Assembly (NCBI RefSeq): GCF_000024905.1
Contig: NC_013522.1
Location: forward strand, 1 to 64,000
DNA from: Thermanaerovibrio acidaminovorans DSM 6589
GTDB lineage: Bacteria > Synergistota > Synergistia > Synergistales > Synergistaceae
Direction: 5' to 3'
Length of the DNA: 64,000 bases
Of the stretch, positions 43,523 through 51,981 are shown piece after piece (position 1 is the first letter of the stretch; the number at the start of each line of letters is the position of its first letter). Under the pieces are notes generated by a model, which saw only the letters and a program-made list of their open reading frames with translations, was not told the DNA's origin and did no database searches. The translations under genes were made by a program, and so were the position numbers.

Positions 43523-44106
43523 CCCAACCGCCCCCTCGCTCCAGTGTTTAGCCTATCATACTATCACCAAAACCCAGGGGCGCAAGGGTGGGGGCAATGT
43601 GGGGCCCAATATCTCCCCGATAAAGCGGTCTCAGCGGGGGAAAACGGATTTTTCGCCTTCTACCGCTACTTCTTCGGCGAACACCATCCATAGGGGAGCG
43701 CGGAACCTTGCGATGCGGGAAAAGCTATAGTAGCGCTTGAGCTGGTATATGTATATGCAAAGGCAGAAGTAAGGAAATGTCCGCCGGTGCCTGGCTGGAG
43801 GCGGTGTTGCTTTTTACCGGATCCAGGTGGTCCTTCCCCCAGGGCGGGTGACCTTATCAAAACTACTCACATCTGGACAGCGGTAGATATGGCTACGCGA
43901 TGACGCTATGCATGTGAGACATCTCTCGGGCTCTTTAAGGGGGTGAGTAAATCTTAACTTACCCCCAGAGGGTTGCAATCGTCAAGAGCAGGATGAAGAA
44001 AAAACTTGTATCTGTGTACGGGATCCATACTGGGACTGGTGCCCCTATGGCCAGTAGATAGTATCCCAAGCGCCAAGGGGTTAGACACGGCGAGCTTAAT
44101 TGCTAG
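43523..44106. other. Intergenic region with weak minus-strand terminator, no recognised gene
   Basis: No frame in this stretch resembles a known protein. Base composition is more AT-rich than the neighbours, and frames break often, which fits a regulatory or decayed region. An imperfect inverted repeat, GGGGGT (43939-43944) with ACCCCC (43961-43966), extended by three further pairs, can serve as a weak terminator for the glycan operon that ends at 44107. Confidence 0.4.
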
Positions 44107-45252
44107 CTAAGCGATGACTCCCATTACCTCCATTATCCGCCGGTTGGCTGACCGCATGTCGAACCGCTCCTCCGCCATCCGGCGGCTCTCGAGCCCCATC
44201 CGGACTATGAGCTCCGGCTCCATCACGAACCTCTCCATGGCCTCCGCCAGGGCCGCCACGTCCCTGGGGGGCACCAGGAACCCGTTCACCCGGTCCTCCA
44301 CCGTGTCCCTGCAGCCCACCGAGTCGGTGGTGATAACCGGCCGCCCCATGGCCATGGCCTCCTGGGTACTTCTGGGCACTCCCTCCCGGTAGTAGGAGGG
44401 GAGGACGAAAACGCTGGTCCTCTCTAGCCAGGGCTTAACGTCCACCATGCCGGGCCAGCAGACGGTGCCGTCCTCCACATAGGGTTTTATGTCCATGGCG
44501 GAGAGGGTGCCGGGGTTGTCAAACAGGGGACCCAAAAGGTTGAACCTAACCTCCGGGTGACGGCTCTTTACAATCCGAGCCGCTTCAAGGTACTCCATTA
44601 CCCCCTTCTCGCGAAGGATGCGACCAACCATGGTGAAGGTGATCGGGTTTAGGTGGGGTTCCCGCATGGGCCAATCTTCGAGGGGGATCCCTATGGGGCC
44701 CAGAAGGTACGCCTTGGATTCATCTAGGCCACATAGGTTAGTTAAATCTCTAAGGTCGTCCTGGTTTAACAGCACCACCCGGTGTGCCGATGCGAAGGCC
44801 AGGCGGTAGAGCATCCGGAGGATCCATCGCAGAAGACCACGATTAACCCCCCCTCCGGGGGAGTCGGTGAATGCATAGCCCATCCCCTCCACCATGGCTA
44901 CCCGGCGGGGAACCCGGGCCATTCGGGCAGCTACCATGCCCCAAACGTTGGTCTTTGCTCCAAAGGAAAACACAACCTGGGGTTTGGAGTTGCGGAAGTG
45001 ACGGTACAGGTGCCAAAGGGTTCTTATGTCCCACAGGGGGTTTATGCCGGTTCTCTGGAGGGGGAACGTAAGACCCCGGGCCCCAGCACTGCGCAGAATT
45101 TCAAGCTGCTCTCCTGGCCAGTCAGGGGATAGAACCTCTACGGAACAGCCGTTAGCCACCAGGTCCCTTATGAGTGGTAGTCGAAAGTTAACCACCGGCC
45201 ATGACATATTGGCCGCCAGTATCACCTTGACACCCTGGGAGTTAGATCGCAA
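44107..45252 (-). CDS. Glycosyltransferase, family 4
   Basis: A GT-B glycosyltransferase of about 381 residues at the end of the glycan set. The donor-binding half shows FTMVGRILREKGVMEYLEAA and FVLPSYYREGVPRSTQEAMAMGRPVI, the usual GT4 E-x7-E region. The N-terminal half has KVILAANMSWPVVNFRLPLI. I chose TTG at 45252 because AGGAGGTG lies 8 bases before it; the frame extends to GTG at 45297 without a ribosome site. It resembles PglA/EpsD-type enzymes that add the second sugar to an undecaprenyl-linked bacillosamine. Acceptor and donor are inferred from neighbours. Confidence 0.85.
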   Translation of the reverse strand: MRSNSQGVKVILAANMSWPVVNFRLPLIRDLVANGCSVEVLSPDWPGEQLEILRSAGARGLTFPLQRTGINPLWDIRTLWHLYRHFRNSKPQVVFSFGAKTNVWGMVAARMARVPRRVAMVEGMGYAFTDSPGGGVNRGLLRWILRMLYRLAFASAHRVVLLNQDDLRDLTNLCGLDESKAYLLGPIGIPLEDWPMREPHLNPITFTMVGRILREKGVMEYLEAARIVKSRHPEVRFNLLGPLFDNPGTLSAMDIKPYVEDGTVCWPGMVDVKPWLERTSVFVLPSYYREGVPRSTQEAMAMGRPVITTDSVGCRDTVEDRVNGFLVPPRDVAALAEAMERFVMEPELIVRMGLESRRMAEERFDMRSANRRIMEVMGVIA

Positions 45253-45309
45253 AAGGCACACCTCCTGTCCGGTCCATTCTGGTGAACAGCGTTTCACCGG
45301 CTGGTTACG

Positions 45310-46449
45310 CTAAGCCCCCATGGCCTCTCGGATGATCTGGATAACCAGGTCCTGCTGATCCTCCCGGAGGGACGATCCGGAGGGAAGGCACAGTCCCCGC
45401 TGGAAAAGCCGGTCCGATACGCTGTAACCCTCCCGGTGGGGAAAGTAAGCCTTACCCCGGTACAATGGCTGAAGATGCATGGGCTTCCAAGCCGGCCGAG
45501 ACTCCACGTGCCGCTCCTCCAGACGCTTCATTAACTCAAGGGGAGTAACCGGGGATTCCTCCCCCAGCTGGATCACCGTGAGCCACCGGTTGCTCCTGCC
45601 GTAGGGCGCCTCGGGCATGAAGCTCAGCCCCGGCAGATCCCCAAGCCCCTCAACGTACCGGTCGAAAATCCGACGGCGGCACGCCACCCGGTCCTCTATG
45701 ACCTTCAGCTGCCCTCGGCCTATGGCGGCCAGAATGTTGCTTAGACGATAATTGTAACCCACCTGACGGTGCTCGTACCAGGGAACCTTCTCCCTGGCCT
45801 GGGTGGAAAGGAATCGGCCCCTCTCCAAATCATCTGCCCGATCCGAAACCAGCATTCCACCGCCTCCGCAGGTTATTATCTTGTTCCCGTTGAATGAGAG
45901 CACTCCGAACTCCCCAAGCGTGCCGCATCTGCGATCCCCGTAAGTGGCGCCTAAGGCCTCCGCAGCGTCCTCCAACACCGGGATATCCCAAAGGTCGCAG
46001 ATCTCCCTTATCCGACGGTAGTCCGCACTATGACCGTACAGGTCCACCGGGATAACCGCCTTGGGCCGCCGACCCTGGGCATGGAGCCAGCGAATTGCCC
46101 GTTCCAGTGCCTCGGGCGACATGTTCCAGGTCTCCTCGTCGGAGTCCACGAAGATCGGCTCCGCCCCAAGGTAAACCACGGGATTAACGCTGGCAGCGAA
46201 GGTCAAGGTAGAGCAGATCACCGGGTCACCGGGGCCTACCCCCAGCAACACCAACCCCAGGTGGACCGCTGCGGTACCGGACGAGAGAGCAAGGGCACCT
46301 TTGACGCCTAGATACTCACACATCTCTGCCTCAAATGCGTCCACGTGGGGGCCCAAGGGGGTCACCCAGTTGCTTTCGAAAGCCTCCTTAACCAGCGCCA
46401 GCTCCTCCCCGGTCATGTGGGGAGGCGACAGGTGTATCCGCTCAACCAT
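45310..46449 (-). CDS. pglE: DegT/DnrJ/EryC1 aminotransferase, PglE-like
   Basis: A PLP-dependent sugar aminotransferase of 379 residues. It starts VERIHLSPPHMTGEEL, the PglE-like N-terminus, and has the PLP lysine in SFNGNKIITCGGGG and the aspartate in IPVLEDAAEALGA. The dehydratase product expected from the neighbouring PglF-type gene, a UDP-4-keto sugar, is the likely substrate, giving a UDP-4-amino sugar. The stop precedes the glycosyltransferase and its start overlaps pglC by 8 bases. Substrate is inferred from the cluster. Confidence 0.85.
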   Translation of the reverse strand: MVERIHLSPPHMTGEELALVKEAFESNWVTPLGPHVDAFEAEMCEYLGVKGALALSSGTAAVHLGLVLLGVGPGDPVICSTLTFAASVNPVVYLGAEPIFVDSDEETWNMSPEALERAIRWLHAQGRRPKAVIPVDLYGHSADYRRIREICDLWDIPVLEDAAEALGATYGDRRCGTLGEFGVLSFNGNKIITCGGGGMLVSDRADDLERGRFLSTQAREKVPWYEHRQVGYNYRLSNILAAIGRGQLKVIEDRVACRRRIFDRYVEGLGDLPGLSFMPEAPYGRSNRWLTVIQLGEESPVTPLELMKRLEERHVESRPAWKPMHLQPLYRGKAYFPHREGYSVSDRLFQRGLCLPSGSSLREDQQDLVIQIIREAMGA

Positions 46450-47074
46450 TCTCGCTTCCTCCTCCCGAAACTCCGCTGCCCCGGAACCTCTCCACCGTGG
46501 CTTGCCCCTCCTGGGAGATGCCCTCCCGCCGGATGACCTTACAGACCGTCATGGCCAGGATCTTGAGGTCCAGCGTCAGCGACAGGTTGTCTACGTACCA
46601 GACGTCCAGCCGGAACCGCTCCTCCCACGGGAGGGCGTTTCGTCCCATCACCTGCGCAATGCCGGTTATACCCGGGCGAACCTGATGACGCCTCATCTGC
46701 TCCGGGGTGTAGAGATCTAGATACTCCATCAGAAGCGGCCTGGGGCCGACTAGGCTCATTTCCCCCTTGAGAACGTTGAAGAGCTCCGGAAGCTCATCCA
46801 GGCTGGTGGACCTGAGGAAAACGCCGAAGGGGGTCAGCCTGTCCCGATCTGGTAGAGGGGCCCCGTCGCTCCCATGGAGGTCCCTCATGGTCCTGAACTT
46901 GTACAGGGTGAAGGGCTTGCCCTCAAGGCCGGGACGCACCTGCCTGAAGATCACTGGTGATCCCAGCTTGATCCTGACCAGCAGGCCCACCAGCAACATC
47001 AAGGGCCAAAGAAGGAGCAGCCCCAGGGAGGCCAGCAGCAGATCCATAAGCCTCTTGCCAAACCGGAGGTACAC
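46442..47074 (-). CDS. pglC: Undecaprenyl-phosphate sugar phosphotransferase, PglC-like
   Basis: A monotopic phosphoglycosyltransferase of 210 residues that would load the first sugar-phosphate onto undecaprenyl phosphate. The N-terminal re-entrant membrane helix is LMDLLLASLGLLLLWPLMLL. The bacterial sugar transferase signatures follow: KFRTMRD, STSLDELPELFNVLKGEMSLVGPRPLL (with the catalytic Asp-Glu pair) and VRPGITGIAQV. The small size without extra membrane helices matches PglC rather than WbaP. With PglF- and PglE-like genes it points to a bacillosamine-type first sugar. Confidence 0.9.
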   Translation of the reverse strand: MYLRFGKRLMDLLLASLGLLLLWPLMLLVGLLVRIKLGSPVIFRQVRPGLEGKPFTLYKFRTMRDLHGSDGAPLPDRDRLTPFGVFLRSTSLDELPELFNVLKGEMSLVGPRPLLMEYLDLYTPEQMRRHQVRPGITGIAQVMGRNALPWEERFRLDVWYVDNLSLTLDLKILAMTVCKVIRREGISQEGQATVERFRGSGVSGGGSENG

Positions 47075-47077
47075 CCC

Positions 47078-48940
47078 TCAATCCCCCCCGGGGCCAATGC
47101 CCTCCAAACGGCTGGTCGGGATCGCCTCCGACAGGATCCGCCTTATGGCTTCCTGGTCCCCAACCTCCGCAGCAAAGCTGAGACGTTGGATGACCTGGTC
47201 CAGCTCCAGACCCATATGCTCCGTCCTGGCCACGAAGATCTTACTGTGCCGGCTGGCCTCGGTTCCCTCCTCGGCGGTCAAGAGCTCCTCGTACAGCTTC
47301 TCTCCCGGGCGACGGCCGGTGAACTCTATACGGATGTCCCTATCGGGCTCCAAGCCCGATAGGCGGATCAGGTCCCTCGCCATGTCCACGATCCTCACCG
47401 GTTCCCCCATGTCCAACACGAACACCGCCCCGTTCATCCCCATGCCCCCCGCCTGAAGCACCAGCTGCGCCGCCTCCGGGATGGTCATAAAGTAGCGTAC
47501 CATCTCCGGATCGGTAACCGTAACCGGTCCTCCGCGTCGGATCTGCTCCTTGAACAGGGGGACCACGCTCCCTCGACTGCCCAGCACGTTGCCGAACCGA
47601 ACCGACACGTAAGCTCCGCCCGGAGGCACCCGGTCCGCCACCCGGCGTACCACCATCTCCGCCAGCCGCTTGGATGCTCCCATCACCGACGTTGGGTTCA
47701 CCGCCTTGTCGGTGGATATGTTGACCAGGGTTGATACACCAGCCTCAATGCAACACTCCACCACGTTCAGCGTCCCCAGCACGTTGTTCTTTACCGCCTC
47801 CTCCGGGTGTTCCTCCATCATGGGAACGTGCTTGTGGGCCGCCGCGTGAAACACCACCGATGGACGGTAACGGGCTATAACCCTTCCGAGTCTGGTCCTG
47901 TCCCTCACGTCCGCAACTACGGTGACGAAGGGAGGCACCGGGTCCATCCCCTTTAGCTCCATCTCAAGTTGGTGCAGGCTGTTCTCCCCTCGACCGAGGA
48001 GCACCAGGAGCGACGGACCGAAGGGGATCGCTTGTCGGACCAACTCGCTTCCTATCGATCCTCCTGCGCCGGTTATCATAACCCGCTGACCTCGCAGGTA
48101 GCTGCCGATCTCATCCAGGTCCAGCCGCACCGCCTCACGGCGAAGCAGGTCCTCCACCTCCACGTCCCTCACCAGGTCCAGGGAGACCCGGCCGGAGAGG
48201 ACCTCCGCTATGGCGGGGATTATCCTGGCCCGGACCCGCCTGGATGAGGCCTGCTCCATGACGAGCCTCACCGCCGAACCCGGGGCGGATGGCATCGCGA
48301 TCAAAACCTCGCTGGCCCCGAACCGGTCCAGCACCTCCCCAAGCTGGTCCAGCGTCCCCGCCACAGGCACGCCCAGGATGGTCATCTTCAGCTTCGCCGG
48401 GTCATCGTCCAGAAAGGCCGCTACCCTCATGCCGCAGGACCGGTTTCTCTGGATCTCCCGGGCCAACGACGTGCCTGCGGATCCCGCTCCGGCTATGACC
48501 ACCGGCCTGAGGTGGGACCCGCTATGCCCCTCCCGTTCGTGAAAACCCCGGGCCAGAAGCCTAATGCCCCCCCACAAGAGGAGAGTGATGGCCCCGTCAA
48601 TGAAGGGTATCCCCCGGGGGAGGGGCATGTTTGCGGGGCCCAGTACGAAGCCCACCCCGGACATGATCACCACGAAGGCGACCATGACCTTCAGAAGCTG
48701 GATCAGATCCGGCACCGAGGAGTTCCGCCAGGACTGGCGCCATGTGCCCAACCAAAGGATCAGACCCAGCTTAGTGGCCGTCGCCAGGATAGAGTAGGGG
48801 ACCAGCGATGGGGCGAAATTGACCGGCAGCGGCAGATCCAGCCTGAGGACGAAGGTTGCGAGGGACGAAACGAGAGCACAGGCCACATCCAGCAGGATCT
48901 TGCGAACCGCCGACGTGTGGGCGGGGAGCGATTTCTTCAT
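47078..48940 (-). CDS. pglF: UDP-GlcNAc 4,6-dehydratase, membrane-bound PglF/CapD type
   Basis: It converts UDP-GlcNAc to the 4-keto-6-deoxy sugar. The 620-residue protein has four N-terminal membrane segments (first 125 residues), a first Rossmann domain with VVIAGAGSAGTSLAREI near 147-163, and the catalytic dehydratase domain with VMITGAGGSIGSELVRQ near 287-303. The expected SYK-type triad of this group appears as the STDKAVNPTSVMGASKR segment. It starts with ATG overlapping the acetyltransferase-like gene by 4 bases. Confidence 0.9.
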   Translation of the reverse strand: MKKSLPAHTSAVRKILLDVACALVSSLATFVLRLDLPLPVNFAPSLVPYSILATATKLGLILWLGTWRQSWRNSSVPDLIQLLKVMVAFVVIMSGVGFVLGPANMPLPRGIPFIDGAITLLLWGGIRLLARGFHEREGHSGSHLRPVVIAGAGSAGTSLAREIQRNRSCGMRVAAFLDDDPAKLKMTILGVPVAGTLDQLGEVLDRFGASEVLIAMPSAPGSAVRLVMEQASSRRVRARIIPAIAEVLSGRVSLDLVRDVEVEDLLRREAVRLDLDEIGSYLRGQRVMITGAGGSIGSELVRQAIPFGPSLLVLLGRGENSLHQLEMELKGMDPVPPFVTVVADVRDRTRLGRVIARYRPSVVFHAAAHKHVPMMEEHPEEAVKNNVLGTLNVVECCIEAGVSTLVNISTDKAVNPTSVMGASKRLAEMVVRRVADRVPPGGAYVSVRFGNVLGSRGSVVPLFKEQIRRGGPVTVTDPEMVRYFMTIPEAAQLVLQAGGMGMNGAVFVLDMGEPVRIVDMARDLIRLSGLEPDRDIRIEFTGRRPGEKLYEELLTAEEGTEASRHSKIFVARTEHMGLELDQVIQRLSFAAEVGDQEAIRRILSEAIPTSRLEGIGPGGD

Positions 48941-49686
48941 TGATCGTACATCTTCCTCCTCATCAGCAGCTGCTCGGTGGGGACCGGCCTAAGCAGCCGG
49001 GCGGGGACTCCCGCCACGATCACCCCGGCGGGAACGTCCCGAGTGACCACGCTGCCCGCTCCCACCAGGGCGTCCTCGCCGATCTGAACGCCGGGAAGGA
49101 GTGTGGCGTTGCCGCCTATCCGAGCCCCCCTAAGCAGCGTTGGGCCCCCGCTGGACCTGCTCCGATCCCGGGTCTCCCCGAGAAGATTGTCGTTGGTGAA
49201 CGTAACCTCCGGGGCGATGAAGCAGTGGTCCCCTATGTTGGAAAGGGCAGTAACGTAGGCCTCCGCCTCGATCTTGACCTTCCGACCGATGGTTACCTTA
49301 TTTTCTATTGTAACCCCCCGGCAGATCACCGTCATCTCCCCGATGGTCACGTCCTCCCGGACGCTAACCAGGTCCCCTATCTGGACCAGCTGGTTTATCA
49401 GGGCACCCCGGTAGATGACGCACAGAGAACCGATGGTCACGTTGGGGGCCACCACCAGGGGGGGCAACTCCCTGGGGGTCCCCCCATCGGCGGGGGCGGT
49501 ACGCCCCAGCACCGTGTTGGACCCTATACGGCACCCGGGGCCTATCCTGACCCCCCTATGGATCACCACGTTGTGTCCTATACTCACGTTGGGACCTATC
49601 AGCACGTCTTCTTCGATTACCACCCCGAAGCCCATGACCACGCTGTCGTCCACGGTGGAGCGCGGATCCACGTAACGGCCCTCCAT
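48937..49686 (-). CDS. Left-handed beta-helix acyltransferase
   Basis: A protein of about 249 residues made almost wholly of hexapeptide repeats ([LIV]-G-x4), for example VLIGPNVSIGHNVVIHRGV and VTIGRKVKIEAEAYV, ending in AGVPARLLRP. Such proteins form trimeric N- or O-acyltransferases. Next to PglF-, PglE- and PglC-like genes it is a candidate for acetylating the 4-amino sugar, although the usual PglD N-terminal Rossmann domain is missing. The ATG lies 2 bases after the hemB stop, with GGGGGTGTG as ribosome site inside hemB, so it is coupled to the tetrapyrrole operon. Confidence 0.8.
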   Translation of the reverse strand: MEGRYVDPRSTVDDSVVMGFGVVIEEDVLIGPNVSIGHNVVIHRGVRIGPGCRIGSNTVLGRTAPADGGTPRELPPLVVAPNVTIGSLCVIYRGALINQLVQIGDLVSVREDVTIGEMTVICRGVTIENKVTIGRKVKIEAEAYVTALSNIGDHCFIAPEVTFTNDNLLGETRDRSRSSGGPTLLRGARIGGNATLLPGVQIGEDALVGAGSVVTRDVPAGVIVAGVPARLLRPVPTEQLLMRRKMYDQ

Positions 49687-49688
49687 CT

Positions 49689-50678
49689 TCACACCCCCAG
49701 TAGCCGTCTCACCCTCCGGGCCAGGTCCACCGCCCCGTAGGTTATGATCACCGAACAGCCCGCTCGCTTGACGCAAAGGTGATACTCCAGGTAAGCATCC
49801 TCCCTAAGCAACCCCGCCGATATGGCACCGGCCAGCATGGAGTGCTCGCCGCTAACCACGTAGCCCCCCAGGGGTAACCGGGCCTCCTCCCGCAGGTCCC
49901 TCACCACGTCCAGCGACGTCCCCGCGGGCTTCACGATCAACAGATCCGCCCCCTCATCCTGGTCCATCAGGGCGTCCCTTATCGCCTCAAGCCGGTTCTC
50001 TACCGGCAGTTGGTGGCTCCTCCGGTCCCCGAAGGCGGGGGTACTCTCCGCCGCATCCCTGAAGGGACCGTAGAAGGCGGAGGCAAACTTGGCAGCGTAG
50101 CTCCATACACCAACGTCCGAGAACCCCGATCCATCCAGCTCCTGTCTGATTACGGAAACCCTACCGTCCATCATATCCGACGGGGCCACCGCGTGAGCCC
50201 CAGCCTCCGCATGGCTCAGCGCCACTGAAGCCAGCCTCTTCAAGGTGAGGTCGTTATCGATATTGCCTTCCTTAATAATACCGCAATGGCCGTGGGACGT
50301 GTACTCGCATAGGCAAACGTCCCCCACCAGGTACGCCTCCGGGTACCGGTCCCGGAGAAGCCTCAGGGCCCGTTGGACCGGCTGGTCAAGTCGGTCCGCG
50401 GACGTTCCGTCCGGGTCCTTGTAGGAGGGGATGCCGAACAGCAGGAAGCATCGGACACCCGCTTCCATAGCTTCTTCCACCGGCTTCCCCAGCCGATCTA
50501 CGCTCCATCGCTGAACCCCCGGCATGGAGGACACCGGCTCCTCCACGGATTCGCCGGGCACCACAAAGAGGGGAAGCACCAGGTTGGAGGGGGTGATCAC
50601 CGTTTCCATGAGGGCCTGGCGGATGGTGGGGTAGAGTCTGTTGCGCCGGCACCTCGATTGAGGGAAGGAGCCCGTCAT
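49689..50678 (-). CDS. hemB: Porphobilinogen synthase (delta-aminolevulinic acid dehydratase)
   Basis: It condenses two 5-aminolevulinates to porphobilinogen. The 329-residue protein has the zinc-type cysteine site DVCLCEYTSHGHCG near 121-134, the first active-site lysine in SYAAKFASAFYGPFRDA and the Schiff-base lysine in LIVKPAGTSLDVV. The cysteines mark the zinc rather than magnesium-only type. The gene follows hemL with a one-base gap and precedes the acyltransferase gene. Confidence 0.95.
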   Translation of the reverse strand: MTGSFPQSRCRRNRLYPTIRQALMETVITPSNLVLPLFVVPGESVEEPVSSMPGVQRWSVDRLGKPVEEAMEAGVRCFLLFGIPSYKDPDGTSADRLDQPVQRALRLLRDRYPEAYLVGDVCLCEYTSHGHCGIIKEGNIDNDLTLKRLASVALSHAEAGAHAVAPSDMMDGRVSVIRQELDGSGFSDVGVWSYAAKFASAFYGPFRDAAESTPAFGDRRSHQLPVENRLEAIRDALMDQDEGADLLIVKPAGTSLDVVRDLREEARLPLGGYVVSGEHSMLAGAISAGLLREDAYLEYHLCVKRAGCSVIITYGAVDLARRVRRLLGV

Positions 50679-50679
50679 C

Positions 50680-51975
50680 CTACATCATCCCCTTTAAGGC
50701 CCTGAAGGCCTCGGCGAAGGCCCGTCCAGTTTGCTCCAGGTCCTCCGTCCCGTGGGCCAGAGATACGAAGAAGGTCTCGAAGGCGCTGGGGGGCAGGTAT
50801 ACCCCCTGGTCCAACATGAGGTGGAACAGCCTGGGATACAGGTCCACCCGGGTGGCCTTAACCTCCTCCAGGTTCCGGGGAACCGGGCCCAGGAAGAGCC
50901 CAAGGGCGGATCCCAGCCGGGTTACCGACCCGGGGATTCCTGCGGACCGGGCGGCCTCCAGTATGGCCCCCTCCAGATAGGCCCCCTTCTCCTCCAGCTC
51001 GACGTAAGCTCGGTCCGTGAGGCACCTTAGGGTGGCGATGCCGCAGGCCATGGCCACCGGATTACCCGACAGGGTCCCCGCCTGGTAGACCGGCCCCAGG
51101 GGGGACAGGTGCTCCATCACGTCCCTCCGGCCCCCGAAGGCCCCCACCGGCATGCCGCCCCCTATCACCTTGCCGAGGCACGTGATGTCCGGCCGGATCC
51201 CCAGAAGGCCCTGCACGCCCCCCTGGGGCACCCGGAAGCCGGTTATCACCTCGTCGAAGATCAGAAGCGCCCCATCCTCCAAGGTCACCTCCCGGAGCCC
51301 CTCAAGGAACCCCTCCACCGGGGGCACCAGCCCCATGTTGCCCCCCCAGGGCTCCACCAGGACCCCCGCTATCTGCCCCCCGAAACGACGGAACGCCTCC
51401 CGGGCGGCGGAGATGTCGTTGTAGGGGAGCACCAGCGTCTGGGCCCCGCAGGCCCGGGTGACCCCCGGGGACGAGGGGGTGCCGAAGGTGAGGGCCCCGC
51501 TACCGGCGGACACCAGAAGGGAGTCCCCGTGGCCGTGGTAGCAGCCTGCGAACTTGACGATCAGATCCCTGCGGGTGAAACCCCGGGCGAGCCGCACCGC
51601 CCCCATGACCGCCTCGGTGCCGGAGGAGGTGAACCGGATCAGGTCCATGGAGGGGAACTTGGCCTTGATCATCTCCGCCAGATCTGCCTCCAGCGGAGAG
51701 CAGGCCCCGAATGTGAGCGCCGCATCCACCGCCCGGTGCACCGCCTCCAGGACCTCCGGATGCCCGTGACCTAAGATCATGGGCCCCCAGCTCATCACGT
51801 GATCCACGTAGCGGTTGCCCTCCACGTCGTAAAGGTGACATCCCCTGGCACGCTCAAAGAACCTGGGCGTCCCACCCACCGCCCCGAAGGCCCGAACCGG
51901 GCTGTTGACCCCCCCGACCAAGCTCCGCTGGGCACGCTCGAAACACTCCAGATTGCTCTTGCCGGACGACATCAT
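50680..51975 (-). CDS. hemL: Glutamate-1-semialdehyde 2,1-aminomutase
   Basis: The second step of the C5 route: glutamate-1-semialdehyde to 5-aminolevulinate, using PLP. The protein of about 431 residues shows the family opening RAQRSLVGGVNSPVRAF, cofactor aspartate in LLIFDEVITGFR and PLP lysine in TCLGKVIGGGMPVGAFGG. ATG at 51975 is chosen from a cluster of TTG, ATG and ATG codons behind GGAAGGGG. It works directly on the product of the hemA gene in the same cluster. Confidence 0.95.
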   Translation of the reverse strand: MMSSGKSNLECFERAQRSLVGGVNSPVRAFGAVGGTPRFFERARGCHLYDVEGNRYVDHVMSWGPMILGHGHPEVLEAVHRAVDAALTFGACSPLEADLAEMIKAKFPSMDLIRFTSSGTEAVMGAVRLARGFTRRDLIVKFAGCYHGHGDSLLVSAGSGALTFGTPSSPGVTRACGAQTLVLPYNDISAAREAFRRFGGQIAGVLVEPWGGNMGLVPPVEGFLEGLREVTLEDGALLIFDEVITGFRVPQGGVQGLLGIRPDITCLGKVIGGGMPVGAFGGRRDVMEHLSPLGPVYQAGTLSGNPVAMACGIATLRCLTDRAYVELEEKGAYLEGAILEAARSAGIPGSVTRLGSALGLFLGPVPRNLEEVKATRVDLYPRLFHLMLDQGVYLPPSAFETFFVSLAHGTEDLEQTGRAFAEAFRALKGMM

Positions 51976-51981
51976 CAAGAA

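Noticed and set aside
43666-43860. A 64-codon minus-strand frame in the spacer before the glycan operon
   Set aside because: Ser/Gly/Pro-rich text with no start signal or family resemblance; the neighbouring frames are full of stops.
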